DNA of 64,000 bases from contig NC_084725.1 of assembly GCF_033807575.1 (NCBI RefSeq), positions 10,265,001 through 10,329,000 on the forward strand, given 5' to 3'. Below the pieces are notes generated by a model. It did not search any database and was not told the origin of the DNA. It was given only the letters and a program-made list of their open reading frames with translations. The stretch is from Cydia pomonella (taxonomy: Eukaryota > Arthropoda > Insecta > Lepidoptera > Tortricidae). This document shows, one piece after another, positions 33,311 to 43,483 of the stretch; within the stretch, counting starts at the first letter, position 1, and every line of letters starts with the position of its first letter. Made by a program: the position numbers and the translations under genes.

Positions 33311-33820
33311 GAGGAAAGAAGAAACTTTTTTACTAATCAAATTTTAACTGTTAAATCGGTTAGTATGCATCCGTCATACTGCCTGCCGCCCCTGGGCGCC
33401 GGCTCCCGCCAGTCTACGTTGTAAAATCTACTCGACCAATTTAGGAAGGCTCAGTTTCCATACATATTATTAGCAATCAGTTACCTTTCATAACTAAGTC
33501 GGATAATATAATGAAAAAGCACGAGTGTTATAATATACTGAAAAAGCACGCGTGTTTAATATCTGGGATTAGCCAAAAATCGGTGGAATAAAAACGCCGT
33601 TTTGAGAAAATGTGTTGATAACATAATTTCTTAAATGTTAATATGTAGAGAGAAAAATGGGGATTACGTTTCTATGGAGTAGCTGTCGTCCCATTTCCTT
33701 TATGTAGGTTATGTTTTCGTACTGTTTGTTTTTGTTACCTGGTCTGGAAGTTGTTGATATTCTTTGAATGAGGTCAGGGTTTTAGTGTGTTGTAGGTACT
33801 TGGAGTTGTTTGTATCTTTA

Positions 33821-34119
33821 CACTGAAAAAAATATGATCGATCGAGCAAACATTAAAGTCATTTTCATTAAGATTAACTGGTTTATACAATATCAGCAAA
33901 TGTTTGAAAAACAGTAAAATACAAAACGGTTTTAACTGTTTGGACATTTCTAAGTATTGAAAATCAATAAAAATAGACGAACAGTCACTACATTTTACCT
34001 ACTCAAAACAGTAAAATTTACTGTCTTTTCGAAACAGTAAAATTTACTGTTTTGTTCGATAGGCTCATAATAAACGTTAATGCAATTTAAATTGTTTTAA
34101 ATGGTTTTTTTTTTCTGTG
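33821..34119. mobile_element. 299-bp TA-flanked MITE
   Basis: TA at 33819-33820 and 34120-34121. The ends CACTGAAAAAAA and TTTTTTTTTTCTGTG pair with one difference. Inside are two tandem ACAGTAAAATTTACTGT palindromes (34009-34025 and 34042-34058). Non-coding. Confidence 0.75.
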
Positions 34120-34121
34120 TA

Positions 34122-35450
34122 GGTACTAATAAAATGTTTTTTGTTTTTCAGGTAAACATGTGCTGGAAAAGACCTCGTAAGAATCGAATGTCCGTAATTA
34201 ATCACGTATGATTTCATTTTAAAAATCACTTCCTACGTTTCGACAGTGTGCCTTTTGTATGGGGAGAACGAGAACATTTCTCGCTCGAGAATATTCCCCA
34301 TTGTAAATGGAGAACATTCTCGAGAATGGCACAACTATAAGTCCAATCGTCCGCTCCCGGACACGCCTCAACATTTTTTTTATTTTTTGCACCTGACTGC
34401 GACTTGTTTGCTGACAAAAATCATATACTTATTAAAGATTTTTTTATGTTTCTGTGAATCAACGTAGCTTATTAATTATTCTCATATTTATCGTATAATT
34501 TTATTACCTACCTAGCTTATAGCTTTCTTTCTACTTAATAATATTACATTACAGCGCATTGGCGCTCCTTAGCTGTAATATTGCAAAATTGTATTTCAAG
34601 AAATATCAAATGTTCATGCTAAATGTCCTGGAAGGTAACATGCAGTGCTGTATCCATCTTACATCCCCATCTTAATAGGTTTCCTTCTGTCAACGCTTGG
34701 CGCGCCGCCAAGTCGAAAGAGGTCATTAGTGTTACATGCGGTGTCTACTGACAAGTGTCCTATGGTTTACCGGGAATAAGTTGTGGTGACAATGGGATAG
34801 GCTTTAGGTCTCTTATTTTCGACCGAGCGTCAGCGAAGGTCTTCGTTTCAGCTTGGGCAAAAATTCAGATATGTACAGATGTTCCGGGTCGCAATTCTCG
34901 ACCGATTATCCTGAAATTTTGTGAGCAGGTTTGAGGAACATTTGTTCAGTTATCGCCATCATGCTATGGTGGCGATGTCTACAGCTCGCAATGCTTACTA
35001 GTTTCATTCTTGACACAATAATCGTGGTCAACATTCAGCGATTGGTGACGAGAATTACAACATGACACCATTATTCTCTGATGGCTAGGCATATCGGGAT
35101 AAATCATCGTACCGATGGGATTGTTTTACAATGTGAGAAGTAATTCTTCGTTCTCGTTCCCTCATTGCTAAGGATAGCGACCACATATAACTTGTCTCTA
35201 TTTTGTGCGGCCAAAAGACAATTGAACTGCACGGTGCAGATTGCGCCGGCCGACCTCTTCATAACATTCGACCAAGCACTTTGCCATTCCATTTTATGAA
35301 GGTGTTATAAAATTGATCGTACACTTAGTTATTTTTATAAAATAACGTAAAGAGTAGGTTCATCATGTATAGGCAACTGTGAAAATAACTTTTAAAAATA
35401 TCATGAATCACATTATCAAACATTATTCATAATTCTCCAAAATTCTCTTT
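34122..35450. other. non-coding stretch
   Basis: No gene seen. Around 34260-34325 the words GAGAACATT and CTCGAGAAT recur as local inverted repeats. The remaining DNA matches nothing else in the window. Frames at 34226-34467 and 35104-35292 have no recognisable domain. Confidence 0.4.
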
Positions 35451-35451
35451 T

Positions 35452-35690
35452 TACAAGCTTTTATTTAACTTTCAAACTATGTATATTTGTAAGGGTCAAA
35501 TCTTGCAACTTAAATTTGACCCACTTCCCGGTTTCCCATGTGACAATGCAGTATTATGTTACCATCGCGATCTGATGATGGAGACAGAAGGTGGCCATAG
35601 AAGCTCTGTGATAAAACAACGCAACCTAATTGTGTTTGGGGTTTTTAGAATTGTCTCGGTAAGTATTAGTTGCCTGTGGAAAGAAAAGTA
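35452..35690 (+). repeat. family A dispersed repeat, copy 3
   Basis: Starts TACAAGCTTTTATTTAAC and keeps the GGGTCAAAT...ATTTGACCC hairpin (35494-35523). An internal stretch present in other copies (GATGAAGCTGAAATTTTGC to AAGTCGGG) is deleted. It ends at GTGGAAAGAAAAGTA. Confidence 0.7.
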
Positions 35691-35984
35691 AAACTCCTAC
35701 GCCACAGATAATTTTCCCCACAACTTTAACAGCCATAATCCTGTATACCGCACTAAATTTAATTCCACTGGAGTTACGATAAAATCTAAATGGCGGGCAT
35801 GAAATCTGGAGGGATGCCAGGGGGTGGGTGACATGACCGAGATCGGGTTATGGGCAACTGCTTCTCCATACCGTTTCTACGTAGTTACGGTAACATGTGG
35901 ACGCTAGATTGATATTGACTACATAATAGTTGTACTAGAATGAGTCCATCCATGACATGGATGGGTGACCGTTTTTATAGATAA

Positions 35985-36034
35985 TGGTACGGAACCCTTC
36001 CTGTGCGAGTCCGACTCGCACTTGGCTGGTTTTT
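35985..36034 (-). mobile_element. GGTTCCGTA repeat (family C), end fragment
   Basis: Only one end: GGTACGGAACCCTTCCTGTG then CGAGTCCGACTCGCACTTGG and CTGGTTTTT. CGAGTCCGACTCG is itself an internal palindrome characteristic of this family. Confidence 0.75.
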
Positions 36035-36274
36035 GTATACTGAGATACTTCCGAATTTTCATGAATCATTTAGGTGTTATAATAAAAAAAGGTATTATTT
36101 TAGATGGCCCCTAGAAAGTGTTGTATACAATAGTGATATAATCAAGCTTTTCAATCTCGTACCTTATTCATACGATTGTATAAAATACTATTTCACACAT
36201 AAGAAATTTGTTGTAACAAGATAGTTTATCCTTCCGCTGGCTGTAAATTGCGCTTTTTAACGCACCATAGAGGG

Positions 36275-36960
36275 TTTATTAATGAAATGAAATATCACTT
36301 ATTATCAGGCAACTAAGGCCCATAGATACATACCTTACAAACTAACTTCCATACAATAATAAAAATCTTAAAAGCTTATATGTGTATTCAAATTCAATTT
36401 TCTTTTAAAAACAAGTACTATGACAAAACTTATAATAAACGACTACTAAAATTAACTATGAACTAAAAAAAAATATATCTTAAAAGCTAAAAATACTTTA
36501 TAGAATAAATTTCACAGCGAAATACATTTTAACTACACACCAAATAATCGTACAGAGCGATTATCCTTTTATGGGATCTCTTCCAATTAATTTTTAAGCA
36601 ATTCAGCACACGTTTTTACATACATGCTTTTGTGACTAAAAGTGACCGGGAGAGCGTTAATATGTATAAAGAATGTTCAAGCTTGGAGTCGTGAGTATTT
36701 AATAAAAATCACAGATACTCAAAAAAGCTTCTAATTCAAATTCTACAATTTAACTTGTATGAATATATATTTTAATTTGCGTACGACTCGCACATATCTC
36801 AGAGCTCCTAGTGGCTCGCTAGGAACTTGTAATAAAGACTTTATACCTACTCAATTTTTCTGTTTAGCTCATGTTTAACTGATAATCTATACCTATTGGG
36901 AAAAAGTCCTCTAATTATTTGTACCTTCCTGTACTGTCCATGTTTTAAACAAATAAAAAA
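36275..36960 (-). mobile_element. decayed LINE 3' region
   Basis: The minus strand ends ATTTCATTTCATTAATAAAC at 36276-36295, after GGGCCTTAGTTGCCTGATAA. At its upstream part (about 36890-36950) it reads LEDFFPIGIDYQLNMS, a peptide I take to be LINE-derived. Stops and shifts break the rest. Limits are approximate. Confidence 0.4.
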
Positions 36961-37285
36961 GAGTGTCATAGTCAACCATATGACTTATTTTGTTGTTAAG
37001 CCGCGCACACACAATATACGCTCTAAAAACCCTTTTAAAACAAACAAACTTTTTCATAAAAAGGCCTAATACGCCCGGACCCTTCTAACTTATGCACACA
37101 TCGGAATTTGCGCAAAACACCGCATTTCTATAATTAATTCGGACCGCATTGTCATCCTGTTGAACATTTCCAACTGGTGAGAAAGTCATCGCCTCGGTAA
37201 ACCGTTGATATTCTATTCAATGCTATTTTGTTGATGGATTTTGACGCGTTAATCTTTACTATAAGTGGAAATTAAAAGATTGGCA

Positions 37286-37615
37286 CTCCTCAACTGTGCA
37301 TTTCCCCAGAAACTTCCTGCCTCGCACAGCTAAACTGTGAAATGAACTGTCGCCTGCGGTATTTCCCGACTTTCAAACCTTCAAGAGAAGTGTTTACACC
37401 CATCGCCGGCCGGCAGGCACTTTCAACCGCTCCAGTCTGAGCATGAGTTGCGTTCTCGCGCGCGAGTCCATACTCGAAGTCGCGCTTTATGTATGGAGTC
37501 GTGCGCGAGAACGCAACTCGTGCTAGTAGGTGCTGGTGTTACAAGTGTCCATAGGCGTCGGTAATTCGGTCGGTCGGTGCTTATCGTCAGGCGATTTGTC
37601 TCCTCGTTTGCCTTC
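37286..37615 (+). pseudogene. CR1-like LINE C-terminus and 3' UTR (family G)
   Basis: Codons from 37287 read STVHFPRNFLPRTAKL, a stop where TGG (W) of the WNELP motif has become TGA, then NELSPAVFPDFQTFKRSVYT. The 3' UTR follows with ACAAGTGTCCATAGGCGTCG and GTCAGGCGATTTGTCTCCTC. A hairpin element is inserted at 37440-37524. This copy is dead. Confidence 0.75.
37440..37524. mobile_element. 85-bp hairpin element in LINE tail
   Basis: AGCATGAGTTGCGTTCTCGC on the left is inverted on the right as GCGAGAACGCAACTCGTGCT, with one difference. Pairing continues to TCCATA and TATGGA, leaving a short loop near 37480. GC-rich compared with flanks. No clear target duplication. Confidence 0.75.
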
Positions 37616-37722
37616 TACATCATCTTCTTGCTCGCGATGTCCCATCATTTTGCCACGGCTCATGGGAGCCCGAGGTCCGCTTGACAACAAATCCCCAGAA
37701 TTGGCACTAGCTTCCAACTTAG

Positions 37723-37918
37723 AGGAGAAACTAGGCCTTATTGGGATTAGTCCGGTTTCTTCACGATGTTTTGCTTCACCGAAAAGCGACTGGTAAATAT
37801 CAAATGATATTTCATACATAAGTTCCGAAAAACTCATTGGCACGAGCCGGGGTTTGAATCCGCGACCTCTGGATTGAAAGTCACACGCTCTTACCGATAG
37901 GCCACCAGCGCCGTAAAC
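37723..37918 (-). mobile_element. tRNA-headed SINE (family D), inverted copy
   Basis: Minus strand from 37918: GGTGGCCTATCGGTAAGAGC (A-box region), GGTTCAAACCCC-type B box near 37855, then AATGAGTTTTTCGGAACTTA, then TTTTCGGTGAAGCAAAACAT. The LINE-like tail of other family D copies is missing; the 3' end reads GGACTAATCCCAATAAGGCC. Confidence 0.8.
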
Positions 37919-38880
37919 GCAGTGCCTTCTATATCACAAAACCTGAAGTCCAAGTTATACTAGTTGGTCTAGCATTTTACACATCGCGTTACGAACAAGC
38001 CTCCTGAATATTTACGTGGCCACAGCTGTGGGACCACTGCCTCATATTTTGATTCACTGGTCGGATCGGTTGACAGCTGACGACCGTATATAAGATGTCC
38101 TTTGATAGTAACTTATCGCCCGTCCCGTGGTTTGTTTACAATGGAATATATCGTTATATGCTTCTACAGACGGAGAACTGGCCCGAACGGTCAAGTGTTT
38201 TAGGTATATACAGTATAACTCTTCAAGATACATAAGTCATTTTAAAGTTGTTGGCATTTGTATTTTATTTGAATTAATGAAATTTTAAATTTCAATGACT
38301 ATATACCACTCCAAGGGATAAATAAATAGGTAAGGTATCTAGTTATGTCACACTGACTTGAGGAGTTTCGTTGCTCTGCATTACCATTCGTAATCCTTTT
38401 TCCGTTGCTAGTGCCTCTGACCATTATGGTTCTTATACAGTATGCCGTTGACGGCTGGGCAGTGAGCAGGGGAATGAGTAGGGACATACAGTAAACACCA
38501 CCTTGCTTATGTTCCTGTTCATGTCCTAGGTTGCCGTCAGTCGCAGTTTTTCGGCCGGCAGTCAAAATCCGCAGCGCCAGGAGTTTGGAGCAAGTAACAA
38601 AATTATTACCGTTCCATCTTCTTGTAAATGGTTTTGATATATAATATTTTTACAACCATTGTCTTTTGAGCTTATTTCTATACCTTATCCAGCTTCTATA
38701 AATACTTAAGACAAACCATTTAGTTTTCAATAAAGTATGTACCCATTATATATATCGTCATTTAGTACCCGCAACACAAGACTAAGACTGTCCTAATATT
38801 TATTCAGACATATTTTTATTTACAATAACAATACACAAAATGGATATATACAGAGCATACTATGTCTAGCTTAAATTTAA
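37919..38880. other. non-coding stretch
   Basis: No gene seen. The 88-residue minus frame at 38299-38565 has no recognisable domain. Confidence 0.4.
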
Positions 38881-38894
38881 AATAGGCCCTTGAG

Positions 38895-39062
38895 GCATTC
38901 TACCAAGGATACTGACGGCATTTCCTCGTTGTATCGCAATACTGATACGTTGTGAGTGGAAGCCAGCTCTTCGGACACCAGTTACGTCAACCAGACGCTT
39001 CGCGATTTCTGCAAAAAACTTGTGCGCGCTGGGACCCCATGGACCTAGAGTTTCAACGCCGT
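38895..39062 (-). pseudogene. LINE polyprotein C-terminal remnant
   Basis: The minus strand has about 56 open codons: GVETLGPWGPSAHKFFAEIA, KRLVDVTGVRRAGFHSQ, RISIAIQRGNAVSILGRMP. The ETLG.WGP...L...I..RL...TG.RRA..F..QRIS.AIQRGNA.S.LG pattern closes a class of non-LTR reverse transcriptases. The shorter remnant at 4872-4968 is the same family. No polymerase core remains. Confidence 0.75.
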
Positions 39063-39497
39063 TTCATATTTATATAATTTAGCCGTGCCTGGTGAAAATA
39101 ATACCTTCGCATTTACAATATTAGTTTCCACAATTTATGCCTAACCACACCCTCATTACCCTTAAAGTAGAGTGAAGTCTCGGTCACTAACTACCCAAGT
39201 CACTAAGCCACATCAAAACTTATAAGCCTCCCAAATAAAACTAAAACAAACCTTATATCTTTGTTTTAGGGTTGTTTTTTGAACGGGAATCTAGTGGTTA
39301 AGGCCTGATCCATCAATGTCTTGTCGGCGCCGGTATTTGTTCCATCATATCTTGTTAGATAACATTAATTATGATAAGGGATAGCATGGGAAGTGGGTCG
39401 TTTCTAGCGAAGGTACTAGTTTATATTTGGGCAAATTTGCCTTAGGAATATATCCATTTGTAAAGTGGTTAACCTAAGGCTAGGTTCACTGGAGAAT

Positions 39498-40050
39498 TTC
39501 CCTTAAGGGAATAAGTGCGCCTTTGTGCCTGGGACAAAATTATTTTGTCTTGTTTCTGACCAAGGCTCGGAACCGGTTTTTAAAATACCGGTAATTACCG
39601 GTTTACTTCGGCTTTACTCCGAACTTTTATAAGAACGCGAACGTTTTAAGAACTTTATTCTACGCTAAAAAAACCGGTTTATTCGACGACCGACGCAACG
39701 GCCGGTCGGCCTGGTGGTGTGCCACATAAACATAGACACCGACATAGGAAGAAACCGGTTTTGATATTTCTAAACCGGTTAATTAGACAAGAACTGTTCT
39801 CATAAAAACCGGTTTTAATATAACGGTTTTTCAAACGAAACCGAAATTAAAAGGTTTGGAAATTTAATCGGTTTCCGAGCCTTGTTTCTGACGACTCTGT
39901 CACGCTTGTATCTGTCTTCTATCAAATAAATAAAAAAGTCGAGTGCTACTGCATGTCTTTTTAGCTGTAGATTATATTTTACATGAGAAAAATTTAAAAC
40001 AAAATTTCATCTCATACAAAAAGCTCCACTCCGTCACATTTTTTTGGGAC
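39498..40050. repeat. dispersed repeat shared with 5253-5580, split by a MITE
   Basis: Left piece 39498-39560 (CCCTTAAGGGAATAAGTGCG, CAAAATTATTTTGTC) and right piece 39885-40050 (GACTCTGTCACGCTTGTATC, CATCTCATACAAAAAGCTCC, ACTCCGTCACATTTTTTTGG). The hAT-like MITE at 39561-39884 separates them with a perfect 8-base duplication. Confidence 0.65.
39561..39884. mobile_element. 324-bp hAT-like MITE with 8-bp target duplication
   Basis: TTTCTGAC at 39553-39560 and 39885-39892. Termini CAAGGCTCGG and CCGAGCCTTG are exact inverted repeats. The interior has many ACCGGT and CCGGTTT words on both arms. It is non-coding and nested inside an older repeat. Confidence 0.9.
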
Positions 40051-40394
40051 AACGAAAATAGTTTTGACCCACTTAACAATAGTATTTTTCTATTTGTAGT
40101 ACATACTGTACACTTGTATATTTTCAAAAAAATATTCAAAACAATACTCCCGTGGCGTATATCCGAGCATTTTGCCCCCCATACTTAAAATGTGATTTTT
40201 TTTAACGGATAAATCTGTTATTATTTTTTCTGTTTGTAAGTACTTATTTTAGAAATCAAAAACTATTGTAAAAAGTATTATTTATTGTTAATAGCTTCAT
40301 AGAATTTACAATTTAATTCAAATACACTCTAAATGTTACGTCAATAGATAATGATGTCATACAGTAAAAAGTAACTTTTATAATAGTTTTACAT

Positions 40395-40550
40395 ATAGTA
40401 GGTATCTAAAAATAAAATGACGTTAATTAATATACTGTTGTGTGTTACTGTGTTGTGTGTGTGTGTATGTGTGTGTGTGTACTCTGTAACTGTGTTTTTG
40501 TGTTTTTATTTCTATGTACAATAAAGTATATACATACATACATACATACT
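40395..40550 (+). repeat. GT microsatellite and ACAT-tailed retroposon end
   Basis: A (TG)n-rich run spans 40437-40482. It is followed by TATTTCTATGTACAATAAAG and a (TACA)n tail at 40530-40549, the shape of a LINE 3' end. No protein remnant upstream. Confidence 0.6.
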
Positions 40551-40851
40551 GTTTTCCAGTAATCACAGCAGTGTATTCGGCACTGCCGGCAAAAGCGCGA
40601 GCACTCTGGGGTTAAGATCACCCTGTATATTATAAGCCTTAATCAATTCCACGCACCCCTCAATAAATTATGATAATAAGATGGCTCCCTACTGTTGGAC
40701 ACAATTGATACATTTCTAACAAAGACATGTACTCAGTAGACCACGCAAACGCACTTGTTCTTCTTTCTTGTCGAAGTTCCTTAGCTTAGAAAATGTAGCC
40801 CAGAACGAATTCACTTATGTGCCATATATCATTCTTTAACTTTTTTTATCA

Positions 40852-41003
40852 TATATACAAACGAGCAGATGGATTATGGTGGACACCCGCAATACCAGAG
40901 AGGTTGTAAGTGCGTTGCCGGTATTTGAAATGGGAATAAGCTCTTTTCTCGAAGGTTTGAAGGTCGTATCGGTCCGGAAATACCGAAGGCGAAAGTGTGG
41001 TAG
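40852..41003 (-). pseudogene. CR1-like LINE C-terminus and 3' end (family G)
   Basis: The minus strand reads LSPSVFPDRYDLQTFEKRA, YSHFKYRQRTYNLSGIAGV, HHNPSARLYI and stop. This is the CR1-like tail (WNELP..VFP.RYD...FK....R.LKGRQR...GIAGVH) lacking its beginning. A T-run on the plus strand at 40842-40848 marks the 3' end. Confidence 0.75.
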
Positions 41004-41161
41004 AATCTCATTATATTTTTAGACGTTGAATGCATCGCTTTATAACATTTTTCATGTTTTCTCGTTCACCCGACTTCAAATTTTACTGAATAAAAAATGT
41101 GTAAATGTATCAATGAGTAAATTTTTCAATTCAATTCAATAGGTCTAGTTATGACCACCAT

Positions 41162-41432
41162 TAAATAAATAAATAATAATAAAATATTATAGGACATTAT
41201 TACACAAATTGACTAAGTCCCACAGTAAGCTCAATAAGGCTTGTATTGAGGGTACTTAGACAACGATATATATAATATATAAATATGTATAAATACTTAA
41301 ATACATAGAAAACACCCATGACAGGAACAAATATCCATGCTCATCACACGAATAAATGCCCTTACCAGGATTTGAACCCGGGACCATCAGCTTCGTAGGC
41401 AGGGTACCCACTAGGCCAAACCGGTCGTCAAA
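41162..41432 (-). mobile_element. tRNA-derived SINE (family E), full copy
   Basis: Minus strand: A-box region TTTGGCCTAGTGGGTACC (about 41422), B box CCCGGGTTCAAATCCTGG (about 41375), TGTGATGAGCATGGATATTT, CATGGGTGTTTTCTATGTAT, a TATA-rich middle, TACCCTCAATACAAGCCTTA, then a TATTTATTTA tail. This is the most complete family E copy. Confidence 0.9.
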
Positions 41433-41770
41433 AGTAGGTTCGTGATGATTCTAATGAGACTAATAAATCACTATGCGATGTCACGCACGCCGCGATGTTT
41501 AGTTTCACGGTACATTCGGAAACTATTCAAATGTATGTCCGTAATTGAACACAATTGATACATTGATTACCATACAATATCGTTGATTGCTGCACAAACA
41601 CCCATAATGAGTGTCGGGCTGGCACTTGAAATCTGCATTTTACATATAAATGCAATTTAATTTATAGTCATGGCTCGTGCTATGTTAATAAGATAAATAG
41701 ACATGGCACGTTACTTAGACTGCTTCAATATTGAGCTTGGAATTATTTATATGTGAATGCGTTTTAATTT
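41433..41770. other. non-coding stretch
   Basis: No gene or recognisable repeat seen. Confidence 0.4.
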
Positions 41771-41775
41771 ACGGC

Positions 41776-41890
41776 CTCATATTGCCTAGTCGGTTGTGAG
41801 CCTGCCTGCAAAGCAGGTCCCGTGGTTGAATCCCGGAATGGGCATTTGTGTGTTCATCACGAATATTTTCCTTTAAATTCCTGAGTTATA
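41776..41890 (+). mobile_element. tRNA-derived SINE (family E), 5' half
   Basis: TTGCCTAGTCGGTTGTGAGC (A box), GTGGTTGAATCCCGGAATGG (B-box region), then GGGCATTTGTGTGTTCATCA, breaking off at CCTGAGTTAT where the opposite-facing copy begins. Confidence 0.8.
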
Positions 41891-42128
41891 AATAAATAAA
41901 TTTTATAGGGTCATTCTTACACATATAGACTAATTCCCACATTAACTCAAGAAGGCTTGTGTTGTGGGTACTCATATATAATATGAAAACAGTTAAATGC
42001 ATAGAAAACACCCATGACTCAAGAACAAATATCAGTGCTCATCACAAAAATAAATGCCCTTACCGGGATTTGAGCTTAGGACCATCAGCTTCATAGACAG
42101 GGTCACTACCCACTAAGCCAGATCAGTC
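41891..42128 (-). mobile_element. tRNA-derived SINE (family E), full copy, opposite direction
   Basis: Minus strand: CTTAGTGGGTAGTGACCCTG (head), AGCTCAAATCCCGG (B box, one change), GCACTGATATTTGTTCTTGA, CATGGGTGTTTTCTATGCAT, then TTTATTTATTTAT. It abuts the 3' end of the plus-strand copy, so the two lie tail to tail. Confidence 0.85.
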
Positions 42129-42224
42129 GTATATAACATCCATAACTCACTTAGATACATATCTAAGTATGTATTTACTATTTATCTATATAAGTATGTA
42201 TAGTCGCCTAGTAGTAGCAGCCAT

Positions 42225-42705
42225 GATACTCGTACAAGCTATGCTTTGTTTAAGACCTGGTTGATCTGTGTAGATTGTCTCCAATGATATGTATTTAATT
42301 TAATATTAGTATTTAGTATTATTAACATAAGATGGACAGAATATAACATATGTATAAGTATAGAAGTAAAACATTGTAATGCCCTCAAAGGGTAGCATGT
42401 ACTATTCTTAAGAATAGTACATTACGATACAAGTGCGAAAAACAGGAAATTCGAAACGAGTGGCGATAAATTAAAACACGACCGAAGGGAGTGTTTTAAA
42501 TCGACACGAGTTGCGAATTACCTATTCGCACATGTATCGTACAACGTTTTACAGTACATATGGCCCTTTAAATGTTCGACACAGTAACATAATATGCTAC
42601 TTCTCGCACTAGTGCTATAAAGTAGCCCCATATGTACTGTAAATTATATTTAACACCATGTAGCCTGATGCATTACTGTACTGTATATGTATACAATAAA
42701 TACAA
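42225..42705 (+). mobile_element. probable LINE 3' UTR hosting a dumbbell repeat
   Basis: TACAAGCTATGCTTTGTTTA, GTTGATCTGTGTAGATTGTC and, after the inserted dumbbell repeat, GTATATGTATACAATAAATA. This looks like a split LINE 3' UTR with a polyadenylation-type end. No protein remnant, so the assignment rests on general appearance. Confidence 0.4.
42417..42644 (+). mobile_element. dumbbell fold-back repeat, copy 4
   Basis: The best copy: GTACATTACGATACAAGTGC to CATATGTACTGTAAA. Both hairpins are nearly perfect. Its left edge overlaps a 22-base perfect palindrome (42399-42420, GTACTATTC mirrored by GAATAGTAC). Confidence 0.8.
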
Positions 42706-42902
42706 AAATAATTTAAATAACTAGCGATATAGCCGCCAAGCCTTAAATTAACGAATAATTAATGTATTTTTCCTTTCATGTGTTAATGTAATTGAAGCGA
42801 TTTCATGGTTCGGTAAGATAAGATCTGAACCGAACATTTGGCCGAATATTAGTATTCGGCAAAGTCCATATTCTGCCCATCCCAGTGGAGAGCAAAGCAA
42901 GT

Positions 42903-43022
42903 TTTTTTAATACTACGTCGGTGGCAAGCATACGGCCCGCCTGATGGTAAGCTGTCTCCGTAGCCCGTGGACGCCTGCAACTTCAGAGTTGTTACATGCG
43001 CATTGCCGACCCTAACACTGTT
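42903..43022 (-). mobile_element. CR1-like LINE 3' end (family F)
   Basis: The minus strand has GGTCGGCAATGCGCATGTAA, then GTTGCAGGCGTCCACGGGCT and CATCAGGCGGGCCGTATGCT, ending CGACGTAGTATTAAAAAAAC. Severely 5' truncated. Confidence 0.8.
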
Positions 43023-43385
43023 CTCCAATAGTTGCAATTGGTCTCTCAGTTAATTTAATATCTAATAACAACTTTCAATTAAATATACGAGTAACACGCG
43101 GCAGAAGTTTCGAACAACGAACACTTATAATTGGAGAATATTGCTAACTGGCCCAATTCGGAATTCAGTTAAGCGAGTGTAGATTCATTAGTGTGGCGTA
43201 TACAGACGAACGGAGATTTAAAGTTTGTGGAAGAGCATTTATTGTCATAATACAATACTCTTTATTCGAATTTAAACTTTCGTGAGACATACTAATATTA
43301 AAACGAATTTCACGGTTTATACTCACGTGTTCGTCGCTACAAGTGTTATTGGTACCCGTACCATGAATCAATGACAGTGTCAAAA

Positions 43386-43483
43386 CTGACATATATGCTG
43401 TCGAGAACGTAATTTACTTTCTATACATCTCGCTCACACTTATATGCGAGTACGTAAGTTACGTTCTCAATAGCGTATGTCAG
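43386..43483. mobile_element. 98-bp fold-back element
   Basis: Ends CTGACATA and TATGTCAG. TCGAGAACGTAA on the left pairs with TTACGTTCTCAA on the right. Non-coding. Confidence 0.65.

Noticed and set aside
33134..33424. Overlapping frames on both strands as a sense/antisense gene pair
   Set aside because: They lie in a repeat-like GC-richer patch with low stop density and no recognisable protein similarity.
37523..37843. Opposed frames of 88 and 106 residues
   Set aside because: They overlap the CR1-like 3' UTR and an inverted SINE, and no protein similarity was recognised.
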